Below are positions 54,891-64,000 of a stretch of 64,000 nucleotides of DNA, in pieces (within the stretch, counting starts at the first letter, position 1; every line of letters begins with the position of its first letter). Under the pieces are notes generated by a model. That model had not been told where the DNA came from and searched no databases. It saw nothing but the letters and a program-made list of their open reading frames with translations. The stretch is from Amnibacterium kyonggiense (GTDB lineage Bacteria; Actinomycetota; Actinomycetes; Actinomycetales; Microbacteriaceae), in NCBI RefSeq assembly GCF_004364555.1, contig NZ_SOAM01000002.1:744001-808000 (forward strand). The letters run 5' to 3'. The translations under genes were made by a program, and so were the position numbers.

Positions 54891-55184
54891 TCAGGCCTCG
54901 CACTCGCGGCAGATCGGGCCGAGCTTCGTCTCGTGGTCGAGCTGCGAGCGGTGCTTCACCAGGAAGCAGCTCACGCAGGTGAACTCGTCCGCCTGGGGCG
55001 GGAGCACGACCACGTCGAGGTCGAGGTCGGACAGGTCCGCGCCAGGCAGCTCGAAGCCGCCGGGGTTGTCCGCGTCCTCCACGTCCACGACCCCGGACAT
55101 CTTGTCCGGGACTCGCTCCTTCAGCGCTTCGATCGAGTCGGAGTCGTCATCCGTCTTGCGGGGGGCGTCGTAATCGGTCGCCAT
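54891..55184 (-). CDS. DUF4193 small zinc-finger-like protein
   Basis: A 97-residue acidic protein starting MATDYDAPRKTDDDSDSIEAL. The C-terminal third has two CxxC pairs (CVSC and CREC) with LVKHRSQL between, a likely zinc ribbon. The family is conserved next to dut and sepH in actinobacteria; function unknown. ATG at 55184 follows a GAGAGAGG site. Transcription diverges from sepH across 248 bp. Confidence 0.92.
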   Translation of the reverse strand: MATDYDAPRKTDDDSDSIEALKERVPDKMSGVVDVEDADNPGGFELPGADLSDLDLDVVVLPPQADEFTCVSCFLVKHRSQLDHETKLGPICRECEA

Positions 55185-55432
55185 GAAATCCGTGCCTCTC
55201 TCAAGCGTCGCGCGGGCTGTTCGCCCGGGGGTCTCGGGCGGAAAGCGGCGACAGTATGCACGAGGCGGCATGCGGATGCAAACGCCTCGCCGCGACCGCT
55301 GTCCCGGGGTCGCAGGCCGTTCAACATCCAGGACGCGCCCGCTATTTCCGGGGCAGCGGCCCCGGTGCGTGACATCCTCGACCGCGTCCCGGGATCGCCG
55401 GGCGCTCCACCCACGGAGGGAACGGGACCCGG

Positions 55433-56854
55433 ATGCAGACGCTGAGCGTGCTGGCGGTCGAGGACGGCGCGATCATCGTCGCGTCGCCGGCCGGTGAGCG
55501 CTTCCGCCTGCCCGTCGATGCGGCGCTGCGCGCGCGCATCGCCAGCCCGACCACGCAGGGCGGCGAGAAGCGGCTGTCGCCGCGCGAGATCCAGGCGCAC
55601 ATCCGCTCCGGCCTCACCGCCGACCAGGTCGCCGCCATGACGGGCGTGCCCGTCGCGTTCATCGAGCGCTTCGTCGGCCCGGTGCTCGCCGAGCGCGCCT
55701 ACATCGTCGAGTCGGCGCTCGCGGTGCGGCTCCCGCCGGAGACCGAGGGCGCCAGGGCCCGCACGTTCGGCGCGGTGATGGGCGAGCGCCTCGACGCGCT
55801 CGCGGCGAAGGAGGTCCTTTGGACCAGCGCGAAGGAGCCCTCCGGGTGGATCCTCGCGGTGGCCTTCGTCGCCGACGACGTCCAGCACGCGGCCCGGTGG
55901 CGCTTCGACCCGAAGCACATGCGCCTCGACGCCGACAACGTGGAGGCGTCGACGCTCTCCCAGCAGGGCGTCCCCGCCGCGCTGACCCCGCGCCTCCGCG
56001 CCATCGAGCCGACCGCTCCCGTCACCATCGTCCCGCCCGCCGCGAGCGCGCCGGCCGCGGAGCCGGCCACCGGGCCGACCGCCCGGCCGCCGCAGCTGCA
56101 CGGCGCCCGCGTCGCGCCGGTTCCGCCGGCCGAGTCGGACCGCACGCGGTTCGACAGCGCCGTCTTCCGCTTCCCGCCGATCGAGCCCGGCCCGAAGCAG
56201 GACCAGGAGTCGCGGAAGGCGCCGGCCGCGGCTGCCGAGCCGGCCGTCGACCGGCCGACCACCGGCGAGATCGATCAGCTGCACCGCCGTCGCGGCGAGC
56301 GCCGGCCCGCACCCGAGCCGTCGACGGACACCGACTCCCTGCCCGTCACGAGGGCGATGGACGTCGTCGAGACGGGCGACGTCTTCGCGCCGCGGCCGAA
56401 GCCGATCCGCGTCGAGCCGACCCCGGAGCAGCCGCGCCGCGAGCCCGCGCCCGTGCAGCGGCTGCCGATCCGCACGCCGCAGGCCCCCGCCACCGCACCG
56501 ACGCCGCAGCCCGCGGCCGCGAAGTCGCCGCAGCCGCAGCAGCAGCCCCGGCAGCAGCCGGCGTCCCGCACGCAGCAGCAGGCCACCGCGCCCATCCCGC
56601 CCGCGTTCCTCCGCGGGCCGGCCGCCGGCGGCCGCCCGGGCCCGACGCCGCCGAAGCAGGCGCAGGACCGGCCCACCGAGCCGATGCGGCGCCGCCGCGA
56701 GCGCGGCCGACCCGGATCCGTCCTCGAGCCCGTCGAGCACCTGCTGGAGACCGCCGAGCAGGAGACCGAGCCCGTGCCGCCCGTGCGTCCGCGCCGCGGC
56801 CGCACCTCGATGCCGAGCTGGGACGAGATCGTCTTCGGTCGCGACGAGCAGTAG
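55433..56854 (+). CDS. sepH: Cell division protein SepH (DUF3071)
   Basis: SepH binds FtsZ and promotes Z-ring assembly in actinobacteria. The 473-residue protein has the N-terminal DUF3071 domain (MQTLSVLAVEDGAIIVAS, LSPREIQAHIRSGLTADQVAAMTGVP with its helix-turn-helix-like pattern, FIERFVGPVLAERAYI), then a long Pro/Ala/Gln-rich disordered linker (about 200-430) and a short conserved C-terminal end SMPSWDEIVFGRDEQ. ATG at 55433. The upstream 248 bp hold both divergent promoters; I see no further gene there. Confidence 0.93.
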   Translation: MQTLSVLAVEDGAIIVASPAGERFRLPVDAALRARIASPTTQGGEKRLSPREIQAHIRSGLTADQVAAMTGVPVAFIERFVGPVLAERAYIVESALAVRLPPETEGARARTFGAVMGERLDALAAKEVLWTSAKEPSGWILAVAFVADDVQHAARWRFDPKHMRLDADNVEASTLSQQGVPAALTPRLRAIEPTAPVTIVPPAASAPAAEPATGPTARPPQLHGARVAPVPPAESDRTRFDSAVFRFPPIEPGPKQDQESRKAPAAAAEPAVDRPTTGEIDQLHRRRGERRPAPEPSTDTDSLPVTRAMDVVETGDVFAPRPKPIRVEPTPEQPRREPAPVQRLPIRTPQAPATAPTPQPAAAKSPQPQQQPRQQPASRTQQQATAPIPPAFLRGPAAGGRPGPTPPKQAQDRPTEPMRRRRERGRPGSVLEPVEHLLETAEQETEPVPPVRPRRGRTSMPSWDEIVFGRDEQ

Positions 56855-56866
56855 CCCGGAGCGGCG

Positions 56867-58006
56867 TCAGCCGTCGAAGCGGACGAGCGGCACGAACCGC
56901 TCCGCCGGCGTCCACGCGCCGTGCTGCCCGACCATGCCGCGCGCCGGCGCGTCCTCGGTCGCGTAGAACGCCGCGTTGCCGCGCGAGGCGACGAGCAGGT
57001 CGCCGATCCGGGGCGCGACATCCGAGTCGACCGACGCGCCGAACCAGCCCTCGTCGATCGCCTGCTGCCGGGTCCGCACGTCGGCCGCGGCGCCGAGCGC
57101 CGCCGCCCAGCGGGCCTGCGCGTCCTCCGCGTCCGGCACGAGGTGCACGTGCAGCAGCCGGGGCTCGCCGGCGAGCCGCCGGACGTCGCCGAGGAGGCCC
57201 GAGCCGTCGAGCAGGACGTGGGCGGAGGCGGGCACGTCGACCATCCCGTGGTCCGCGGTGACGAGCAGCGTCTCGCCGCTCCGGAGGTCGGCGACCGCGT
57301 CGCGCACGGCCCCGTCGACCCGCTCGAGGAGGGCCGTCCACTCCCCCGAGCCCCACCCGTCGCGGTGCGCGGCCACGTCGAGCTCCGGCACGTAGCAGTA
57401 CGCGATCCCGCGGCCGGCGGTCCGGAGGGCCCCGAACGCAGCCGGCAGCCGCTCCTCGATCACGCGGGCGCCGACGTACGTGGATCCGCGCAGGGCCTCC
57501 CGCGTGAAGCCGGACGTCGCGTAGTGCCGCGGCCCGACGGCGAGCGCCGCCACGCCCTCCCCGGTCGCGCGCTCGAACTGCGTCGCCGCGCGCTGCCAGC
57601 CGCCGGGGAGCGTCGCCCGATCGCTCGCCGGGCCCGGCGAGTCGAAGCCGTGCAGCTGGTTCACCACGAGGTCCTGCGCGGGGTCCAGCGCCGCGTAGGC
57701 GACGACGCCGTGCACGCCGGGTTCGACGCCGGTCGCGAGGGTCGTCAGGGCCGCGGCGGTCGTCGTCGGGGCGCCGGTGACGATCCGCCGCCGGTCGCCG
57801 CCGGTCAGGGTCCTGGCGTGCCCGGCGCGGGCGGCGAGCGCCTCCCACCCCAGGCCGTCGACGACGAGGACGACGACGCGTCGCCGCGACGGGAGCCCGA
57901 GCGCGTTCGGCCGACCCAGCACCGCGTCGAGCGACCCGGCGAGCACGTCGCGGAGCGCGGGCGCGCCGCTCGCTACGATGGGGGCCACGATCAGGCAGTG
58001 TGCCAT
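56867..58006 (-). CDS. Alkaline-phosphatase-superfamily protein (nucleotide pyrophosphatase-like)
   Basis: A 379-residue protein of the type I phosphodiesterase/nucleotide pyrophosphatase group. [14 protein letters not shown] supplies the first metal Asp; [16 protein letters not shown] has the nucleophile Thr; [15 protein letters not shown] holds the Asp-His pair; [10 protein letters not shown] gives the last His. No signal peptide is clear. ATG at 58006 is used; GTG at 57988 is an alternative, both with weak RBS. It converges on sepH with 12 bp between stops and is divergent from parC. Confidence 0.87.
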   Translation of the reverse strand: MAHCLIVAPIVASGAPALRDVLAGSLDAVLGRPNALGLPSRRRVVVLVVDGLGWEALAARAGHARTLTGGDRRRIVTGAPTTTAAALTTLATGVEPGVHGVVAYAALDPAQDLVVNQLHGFDSPGPASDRATLPGGWQRAATQFERATGEGVAALAVGPRHYATSGFTREALRGSTYVGARVIEERLPAAFGALRTAGRGIAYCYVPELDVAAHRDGWGSGEWTALLERVDGAVRDAVADLRSGETLLVTADHGMVDVPASAHVLLDGSGLLGDVRRLAGEPRLLHVHLVPDAEDAQARWAAALGAAADVRTRQQAIDEGWFGASVDSDVAPRIGDLLVASRGNAAFYATEDAPARGMVGQHGAWTPAERFVPLVRFDG

Positions 58007-58114
58007 TCCGGCACGTGCGCGCCGTCCGTGCGGGGACGGCAGTCGGCTTCGCGTCCGCGGCGACCACCCGTGTCGCCCCGCCCGGGACGCACCCGCGCGG
58101 AGGGACCGTTTCGC

Positions 58115-60544
58115 ATGAGCACGACTGAGCCGAACGTCGCCGGCGAGAAGATCGAGGACGTCGACGTCTCGCACGAGATGCAGGGGTCGTTCCTCGAGTA
58201 CGCGTACTCCGTCATCTACTCGCGGGCCCTCCCCGACGCCCGGGACGGACTGAAGCCCGTCCAGCGCCGGATCCTGTACCAGATGGCGGACATGGGCCTC
58301 CGTCCCGACCGCGGCCACGTCAAGTGCGCGCGCGTCGTCGGGGACGTGATGGGCAAGCTCCACCCGCACGGCGACACCGCGATCTACGACGCCCTCGTCC
58401 GGATGGCGCAGCCGTTCTCCATGCGCCTGCCGCTGCTCGACGGGCACGGGAACTTCGGCTCCCTCGACGACGGGCCCGCGGCCTACCGGTACACCGAGGT
58501 GCGGCTCGCCCCGGCCGCGATGGCCATGGTCGCGGACCTCGACGAGGACGTCGTCGACTTCGTGCCGAACTTCGACGCGCAGCTCGACCAGCCCGACGTC
58601 CTGCCCGCGAGCTTCCCCAACCTGCTCGTCAACGGCGCCTCCGGCATCGCGGTTGGCATGGCGACGAACATGGCGCCGCACAACCTCGTGGAGGTCGTCG
58701 CCGGCGTCCGGCACCTCATCGCGCACCCCGACGCGACCCTCGACGACATCATGCGGTTCATCCCCGGGCCCGACCTGCCCACCGGCGGCACGATCGTCGG
58801 CCTCGCGGGCGTCCGTGACGCGTACGCGACGGGACGCGGCGCCTTCAAGACACGCGCGAAGGTCCAGGTCGAGCCGGTGACGGCGCGGAAGTCCGGGCTC
58901 GTCGTCACCGAGCTGCCGTACCTCGTCGGCCCCGAGCGCGTGATCGAGAAGATCAAGGACGGCGTCCAAGCGAAGAAGCTGCAGGGCATCGCGAACGTCG
59001 CCGACTTCTCCGACCAGCACAACCAGATGCGCCTGGTCATCGAGATCAAGACCGGGTTCGACCCGATGGCCGTCCTCGAGCAGCTGTACCGCTACACGCC
59101 GCTCGAGGAGTCGTTCAGCATCAACAACGTCGCGCTCGTCGACGGCGGTCCGCGCACCCTCGGCCTCCTCGAGCTGCTGCGGGTCTACGTCGACCACCGC
59201 ATCGACGTGGTGACGCGGCGCACCCGGTACCGCCTGTCGCGGCGGGAGGAGCGCCTCCACCTCGTCGAGGGCCTGCTCATCGCGATCCTCGACATCGACC
59301 GGGTCATCGCGATCATCCGCGCGAGCGACGACAGCGCGGCCGCGACCACCGGCCTCATGGAGGCGTTCGGGCTCAGCCAGGCGCAGGCCGACTACATCCT
59401 CGAGCTCCGGCTCCGCCGGCTCACCCGGTTCTCGACCATCGAGCTGGAGACCGAGGCGCAGCAGCTCCGGGACGAGATCGAGGCCCTCCGCGCCCTGCTC
59501 GCCGACCCGGGCCTGCTCCGGAAGACGGTGTCGGACGAGCTCGGCCAGGCCGCCGAGCTGTTCGGCACGCCCCGCCGCACGCTCCTGACGGAGGCGACCG
59601 CGGCCCCGCCGAAGTCCTCGAAGAACGCGCCCGACCTGCAGATCCAGGACGTGGCCTGCCGGGTCCTGCTGTCGACGAGCGGTCGCGCGGTGCGGGTGGA
59701 CCTGCCGGACGGCGGCACGATCGAGCGGCCGCGCCGTCGGTCGCGGCACGACGCGATCCTCTCCGAGGTCGACGGCACGAGCCGGGGCGAGCTCGGCGCG
59801 GTCACCTCCCTCGGCCGGCTCGTGCGGTTCACCCCGGTGGACCTGCCGGTCGTGCCCGCCGCGTCCGCGCAGCCGGCGGCCGGCACGCCGATCGGCGCCT
59901 ACCTCGGCCTCGACGCGAAGGAGCGGGTGCTCGCGCTCGTGCGGCTGGACGGCGACCCGATCGCGCTCGGCACGGCCACCGGCATCGTGAAGCGCGTCGC
60001 GATGGGGCCGTGGCCCAACAAGCCGACGTTCGAGATCATCGCGTTGAAGCCCGGCGACGAGGTCGTCGGCGCCGCGCACGCCGGCGACGACGCGAGCCTC
60101 GTCTTCCTGGCGTCGGACGCCCAGCTGCTCCGCTTCCCCGCCGGCGCGGTGCGCCCGCAGGGTGCGGGGGCGGGCGGCATGGCGGGCATCTCGCTGAGCG
60201 GATCCGCGAAGGCGATCGCGTTCGCCGTCGCGGACGCCGTCACCGCGGTGGTCGCCACGGTCTCCGCCACGGACGGCACGATCGAGGGCCTCGAGGCCGG
60301 CCGCGGCAAGGTCACCGCCCTGATCGACTTCCCGGCCAAGGGCCGCGCGACCGGCGGCGTGCGCGCGCAGACGCTCGGGCGCGGCGAGACCGGGATCCGC
60401 GTCGGCTGGATCGGCCCCGCACCGGTCCTCGCGGCCGGTGCCGACGGCGTCGCCCGCCCGTTCCCGGACGACGCGGTGCGTCGGGACGCGCCCGGGCTGC
60501 CCCTCGAGGCCCGCGTCGACGCCTTCGGCAGCGCACCGCGCTGA
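58115..60544 (+). CDS. parC: DNA topoisomerase IV subunit A
   Basis: The 809-residue type IIA topoisomerase subunit decatenates chromosomes with ParE. It has the N-terminal breakage-reunion domain ([52 protein letters not shown], and catalytic Tyr126 in [10 protein letters not shown]), a coiled-coil arm and a C-terminal beta-propeller. The GyrA box Q-R-R-G-G-K-G is not seen, favouring ParC over GyrA. The first quinolone-determining site is threonine, with Asp four residues later. ATG at 58115. parE lies 2.2 kb away on the other strand. Confidence 0.93.
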   Translation: MSTTEPNVAGEKIEDVDVSHEMQGSFLEYAYSVIYSRALPDARDGLKPVQRRILYQMADMGLRPDRGHVKCARVVGDVMGKLHPHGDTAIYDALVRMAQPFSMRLPLLDGHGNFGSLDDGPAAYRYTEVRLAPAAMAMVADLDEDVVDFVPNFDAQLDQPDVLPASFPNLLVNGASGIAVGMATNMAPHNLVEVVAGVRHLIAHPDATLDDIMRFIPGPDLPTGGTIVGLAGVRDAYATGRGAFKTRAKVQVEPVTARKSGLVVTELPYLVGPERVIEKIKDGVQAKKLQGIANVADFSDQHNQMRLVIEIKTGFDPMAVLEQLYRYTPLEESFSINNVALVDGGPRTLGLLELLRVYVDHRIDVVTRRTRYRLSRREERLHLVEGLLIAILDIDRVIAIIRASDDSAAATTGLMEAFGLSQAQADYILELRLRRLTRFSTIELETEAQQLRDEIEALRALLADPGLLRKTVSDELGQAAELFGTPRRTLLTEATAAPPKSSKNAPDLQIQDVACRVLLSTSGRAVRVDLPDGGTIERPRRRSRHDAILSEVDGTSRGELGAVTSLGRLVRFTPVDLPVVPAASAQPAAGTPIGAYLGLDAKERVLALVRLDGDPIALGTATGIVKRVAMGPWPNKPTFEIIALKPGDEVVGAAHAGDDASLVFLASDAQLLRFPAGAVRPQGAGAGGMAGISLSGSAKAIAFAVADAVTAVVATVSATDGTIEGLEAGRGKVTALIDFPAKGRATGGVRAQTLGRGETGIRVGWIGPAPVLAAGADGVARPFPDDAVRRDAPGLPLEARVDAFGSAPR

Positions 60545-60726
60545 CCCTCGGACGGGGTGCGGCTCCCGGATCGGCGTGAACCTGCTCTCTACATGAAAAC
60601 GACACGCCGCTGTGTGAAATCCGTGTTTCGAGAACCTGGGATTCGGGCGGCGGGACCTGGCAGGCGCATACGTTCGCCGAGGCGCTTCGGCGTCGATCAC
60701 CCACCTCGCCACACTCTGGGAGCACC
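60545..60726. other. Intergenic stretch upstream of the S53 peptidase gene
   Basis: 182 bp without a gene. It has lower GC than its surroundings at about 60589-60640 (TACATGAAAACG, GTGTGAAATCCGTG), the likely promoter area of the peptidase gene. GGGAG lies 5 bases before its GTG start. Confidence 0.5.
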
Positions 60727-62652
60727 GTGCCCGAACCATCCCTTCGGCGTGCCCGCGCACGCCGGATCACCACCATCTGCGTCGGTCTCGCGACCGTCGC
60801 CGGCCTGTCGCTGACCGCGATGTCCGCGCAGGCCGCCGAGCCGAACACCACCGTCCCGCACTCGAAGCCGAACTGGCTGGCGAAGGCGACGCACCTCGGT
60901 GCGGCGTCCGACGGCGCCAAGACGACCGCGAAGGTCTACCTGGCTCCGAAGGGCGGCCTGGACGCCGAGAAGGCCGCGGCCCTCGCCGTCGCCACGCCGG
61001 GCAGCGCCGAGTACGGGAAGTTCCTGACGCCGGCGCAGTACCGGGCTCGCTTCGCTCCGACGCAGGCGACCGTGAAGGCCGTCGAGCGGTACCTCACCGC
61101 CGCGGGCCTGAAGGTCACGGGCGTCGAGAGCAGCAACCGCTACATCTCGGTGTCCGGCGACGTCGCCGCGGCGACGAAGGCGTTCGCCGCGCCGATCGGC
61201 CGGTTCAAGCACAGCGGCACGACGGTGCAGGCGCCGACGACGGCGCTGAAGCTGCCGGCCTCCATCGCCGGGCTCGTCACGACGATCACCGGGCTGGACA
61301 CGACGCCGAACCTCGCGCGGCCCGCCGCCGCGACGCCGGTGCCGCCGGACGCCGGGTTCCGGAACGCGCGACCCGCATCGACGGGCTACGGCTCGCTCGA
61401 CGCGAAGTACGAGGCGGACTTCAAGACGCCGCTGCCGAAGTTCCAGGGCAAGACGCTGCCGTACGCGGTCTCCGGCTACACCGGTCCGCTCCTCCGCGCC
61501 GCCTACGAGGGCACGAAGAACACGCTCACCGGCTCCGGCGTCACGATCGGCATCGTCGACGCGTACGCCTCGCCCTACATCGCGCAGGACGCGTCGCGCT
61601 ACGCGGCCGCCCACGGCGACGCGGCCTACCGGTCGGGTCAGCTGACGCAGGTGACGCCGTCGGCGTCGTCCTACGACCTGCTCGACGAGTGCGACGCCGG
61701 CGGCTGGTACGGCGAGGAGACGCTCGACGTCGAGATCGCGCACGCCATGGCCCCGGCGGCGAACATCCGCTACTACGGCGGCAAGGACTGCGACCAGGGC
61801 CTGCTCGACTCCCTCGCCCAGGTCGTCGACCAGGACAAGGTCGACGTCGTGTCCAACAGCTGGGGCGAGCTCGGCGAGCAGGACTCGGCGGACTCGATCG
61901 CCGCGTACGAGCAGGTCTTCCTGCAGGGCTCCCTCGAGGGCATCTCCTTCCTGTTCTCGTCCGGTGACGACGGCGACGACGTCGCTGCGAGCGGCCTGAA
62001 GCAGGTCGACTACCCGTCGAGCGACCCGTACGTGACGGCGGTCGGCGGCACGTCGGACGCCATCGACTCGAGCGGCACGCTGCTCGGCCGCACCGGCTGG
62101 GGCACCGTGAAGGAGAGCCTGTCGACGAACGGGAAGTCGTGGACGCCGGTCGGCTTCACCTCCGGCGCGGGCGGCGGCTCCTCGTCGCTGTTCAACAAGC
62201 CCGCCTACCAGAACGGCACCGTCGGCGGCGGCGCCCGGCAGACGCCGGACGTCAGCGCCCTCGCGGACCCGACCACCGGGTTCCTCGTCGGTCAGACGCA
62301 GACGTTCACCGACGGCGTCTACTACGACGAGTACCGCATCGGCGGCACGAGCCTCGCCTCACCCCTGTTCGCCGGCCTCACGGCGCTGTCGATCCAGCAG
62401 GCGAAGCACGACGTCGGTCTGCTGAACCCGACGATCTACCGCTCGAAGGCGGCCTTCACGGACGTCACCGCGAAGTTCCCGGACGTCGGCAACGTCCGCG
62501 CCGACTACGCCAACTCGGAGAACGCCGCGAAGGGCATCCTCTACTCCGTGCGCCTCTTCGACGAGGACAGCTCGCTGCCCACGACCGCCGGCTACGACAA
62601 CGTCACCGGTGTCGGCACGCCGAACACGAAGTGGTTCTCCGCGCTGAAGTGA
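60727..62652 (+). CDS. Secreted S53-family (sedolisin/kumamolisin-like) serine peptidase
   Basis: A 641-residue pre-pro-enzyme. A signal peptide ends near AMSAQA (about residue 36); a pro-kumamolisin activation domain follows (KFLTPAQYRARFAPTQATVKAVERYL, about 90-180). The catalytic domain has GEETLDVEIAH (Glu330 and Asp334 as the E-x-x-x-D pair), VVSNSWGE, and GGTSLASPLFAGL (Ser542), the G-T-S-x-x-x-P motif. AGYDNVTGVGTPN at the end fits the calcium site region. The enzyme should cut proteins outside the cell at acid pH, judged from the family. GTG at 60727. It is between parC and parE. Confidence 0.93.
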   Translation: MPEPSLRRARARRITTICVGLATVAGLSLTAMSAQAAEPNTTVPHSKPNWLAKATHLGAASDGAKTTAKVYLAPKGGLDAEKAAALAVATPGSAEYGKFLTPAQYRARFAPTQATVKAVERYLTAAGLKVTGVESSNRYISVSGDVAAATKAFAAPIGRFKHSGTTVQAPTTALKLPASIAGLVTTITGLDTTPNLARPAAATPVPPDAGFRNARPASTGYGSLDAKYEADFKTPLPKFQGKTLPYAVSGYTGPLLRAAYEGTKNTLTGSGVTIGIVDAYASPYIAQDASRYAAAHGDAAYRSGQLTQVTPSASSYDLLDECDAGGWYGEETLDVEIAHAMAPAANIRYYGGKDCDQGLLDSLAQVVDQDKVDVVSNSWGELGEQDSADSIAAYEQVFLQGSLEGISFLFSSGDDGDDVAASGLKQVDYPSSDPYVTAVGGTSDAIDSSGTLLGRTGWGTVKESLSTNGKSWTPVGFTSGAGGGSSSLFNKPAYQNGTVGGGARQTPDVSALADPTTGFLVGQTQTFTDGVYYDEYRIGGTSLASPLFAGLTALSIQQAKHDVGLLNPTIYRSKAAFTDVTAKFPDVGNVRADYANSENAAKGILYSVRLFDEDSSLPTTAGYDNVTGVGTPNTKWFSALK

Positions 62653-62666
62653 TCCACTGACGAAGG

Positions 62667-62694
62667 AGGGCCCGGGCGGCGACGCCCGGGCCCT
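62667..62694. terminator. Bidirectional terminator between the peptidase gene and parE
   Basis: AGGGCCCGGGCG pairs with CGCCCGGGCCCT over 12 bp around GCGA, followed on the plus strand by TCCTCGTG. It lies 15 bp past the peptidase stop and 49 bp before the parE stop. Confidence 0.8.
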
Positions 62695-62742
62695 TCCTCG
62701 TGCGTGGAGCGGCAGGGGCGCCGGCTCCCGTCGACCGCGCCG

Positions 62743-64000
62743 CTACGCGTCGATGCGGTCGCGGTTCAGCGTGCTCGAGTTCTGCGTGATGAAGTCCTTG
62801 CGCGGCGCGACGTCGTTGCCCATCAGCAGCTCGAAGGTGCGCTCCGCCGCCGCGGCGTCGGTCACGCGGACCCGGCGCAGCGTGCGGTACCGACGGTCCA
62901 TCGTCGTCGTCGACAGCTGATCGGCGTCCATCTCCCCCAGCCCCTTGTAGCGCTGGATCGGCTCCTGCCAGCGCTTCCGCTCCTTGCGCAGCTGCGCGAG
63001 CACGCCGGCGAGCTCCTGCTCGCTGTAGGTGTAGACCGGCTCGTTCCTCTTGCCCGTGACGACCACGCGGTGCAGCGGCGGCACCGCGGCGAACACGCGG
63101 CCCTCCTCCACCATGGGCCGCATGTAGCGGAAGAAGAGGGTGAGCAGCAGGGTGCGGATGTGCGCGCCGTCCACGTCCGCGTCGCTCATCAGGATGACCT
63201 TGCCGTAGCGGGTGGCCTCGAGGTCGAACGTGCGGCCGGAGCCGCCGCCCAGGGCGGTGATGATCGCGGCGCACTCGGCGTTGCCGAGCATGTCGCTGAT
63301 CGACGCCTTCTGGACGTTGAGGATCTTGCCGCGGATCGGCATGAGCGCCTGGTACTCCGCGTTGCGGGCGAGCTTCGCCGTGCCGAGCGCCGAGTCGCCC
63401 TCGACGATGAACAGCTCGGTGTCGGCGACGTTCGTCGACCGGCAGTCCTTGAGCTTCGCGGGCAGGGAGGAGGACTCCAGCGCGTTCTTGCGACGCTGCG
63501 TCTCCTTGTGCGCGCGGGCAGAGATGCGGGTCTTCATCTCACCGACGACCTTCTCGAGCAGGACGCCGGTCTGCGCCTTGTCCTCCCGCTTCGGCGAGTC
63601 GAAGCGCTCGGTCAGCGCCTTCGTCAGGACCTGACGGACGATGCCGCGGACCGCGGGCGTGCCGAGCACCTCCTTCGTCTGGCCCTCGAACTGCGGCTCC
63701 GGCAGGCGGACCGTGAGCACGGCCGTGAGTCCGGCGAGGACGTCGTCCTTCTCGAGCTTCTCGTTCGCACCGACCTTGAGTCGGCGGGCGGCCGCCTCGA
63801 CCTGCGACTTCAGGACCGCGAACAACCCGGCCTCGAAGCCCTGCGCGTGGGTGCCGCCCTTCGGCGTCGTGATGATGTTGACGAAGGTGCGGGTGGTCGT
63901 CTCGTACCCGGTCCCCCAGCGGAGCGCCACGTCGACCTCGCAGGTGCGCTCGACCTCGGTCGCCTCCATGTGCCCGTTCGCCTGCAGCACCGGGATGGTC
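62743..64000 (-). CDS. parE: DNA topoisomerase IV subunit B (5' part beyond window)
   Basis: The visible C-terminal 419 residues of ParE. They include the end of the transducer domain (EVERTCEVDVALRWGTGY, NIITTPKGGTHAQGF) and the full TOPRIM domain: ELFIVEGDSALGTAK (Glu), MPIRGKILNVQKA, and VILMSDADVDGAHIRTLLL with the metal D-x-D. PLHRVVVTGK and KGLGEMDADQL complete it. The end DFITQNSSTLNRDRIDA is the usual C-terminus. It converges on the peptidase gene; parC is on the plus strand beyond it. Confidence 0.95.
   Translation of the reverse strand, partial: TIPVLQANGHMEATEVERTCEVDVALRWGTGYETTTRTFVNIITTPKGGTHAQGFEAGLFAVLKSQVEAAARRLKVGANEKLEKDDVLAGLTAVLTVRLPEPQFEGQTKEVLGTPAVRGIVRQVLTKALTERFDSPKREDKAQTGVLLEKVVGEMKTRISARAHKETQRRKNALESSSLPAKLKDCRSTNVADTELFIVEGDSALGTAKLARNAEYQALMPIRGKILNVQKASISDMLGNAECAAIITALGGGSGRTFDLEATRYGKVILMSDADVDGAHIRTLLLTLFFRYMRPMVEEGRVFAAVPPLHRVVVTGKRNEPVYTYSEQELAGVLAQLRKERKRWQEPIQRYKGLGEMDADQLSTTTMDRRYRTLRRVRVTDAAAAERTFELLMGNDVAPRKDFITQNSSTLNRDRIDA

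Noticed and set aside
58115-60544. Annotation of the topoisomerase subunit as GyrA
   Set aside because: No GyrA box is visible in the C-terminal domain, and a ParE-type partner lies nearby.

Overview
The window is high-GC DNA from an actinomycete, most likely a Microbacteriaceae-type member of the Micrococcales. I infer this from the strong G/C bias at third positions, frequent GTG starts, actinobacteria-restricted families (SepH, DUF3000, DUF3093, DUF3159, DUF3710, DUF4193), a GlnR-like box before amt, and gene order that, from memory, tracks the alaS-to-thrS and dxs-to-dut neighbourhoods of Mycobacterium tuberculosis. It is chromosomal housekeeping DNA. I see no prophage, insertion sequence, CRISPR array or rRNA. 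Four tRNA genes lie near the middle.

Region 1 (1-11.4 kb, leftward) runs rpsD, a 58-residue membrane protein, alaS, ruvX, mltG, aroE, aroC, aroK, aroB, a cation diffusion facilitator, aroQ, efp, nusB (cut by the window edge). Many pairs overlap by 4 bp, suggesting translational coupling. Five shikimate-pathway enzymes (AroB, AroQ, AroE, AroK, AroC) are encoded together. Region 2 (11.7-16.1 kb) has rarA leftward, then a membrane-anchored cyclophilin, a DUF349 protein and an AbiEi-like protein rightward.

Region 3 (16.1-33.8 kb, leftward) is the rel - secF - secD - yajC - ruvB - ruvA - ruvC - yebC - pdxT - pdxS - HIT - thrS neighbourhood. ruvA and ruvC are separated by about 2 kb holding a short unknown protein, a membrane protein with a degenerate kinase-like domain on the opposite strand, and a secreted or anchored small protein. 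The phosphatidylinositol mannoside genes (pgsA, acyltransferase, pimA) that often sit between HIT and pdxS are absent here. A glycosyltransferase-87-like gene carries an in-frame amber codon.

Region 4 (33.9-41 kb) holds a frameshifted F420/FMN-type oxidoreductase gene, tRNA-Val(GAC), tRNA-Cys(GCA), tRNA-Gly(GCC) and tRNA-Val(CAC), amt, zapE, and a coupled set sseA - sufE-like - RibD-like reductase converging on an alpha/beta hydrolase gene. Region 5 (41-56.9 kb) holds DUF3000, rnd, a thiolase/FadB beta-oxidation pair, a broken AbiEi/PD-(D/E)xK gene bracketed by two related long hairpins, dxs, acnA, DUF3159, DUF3710, dut, DUF3093, DUF4193 and sepH. Region 6 (56.9-64 kb) holds an alkaline-phosphatase-superfamily gene, parC, a secreted S53 (sedolisin) peptidase and the 3' part of parE.

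The most unusual signal is the hairpin pair at 46375-46435 and 47442-47504. They share arm sequence, differ at positions where both arms change together, and flank a two-domain nuclease-like gene broken by one frameshift. I do not claim a proven new system. Other points of interest are a strong Shine-Dalgarno sequence set before an in-frame CTG upstream of aroC, a GlnR-like box before amt, and three broken genes within 20 kb.
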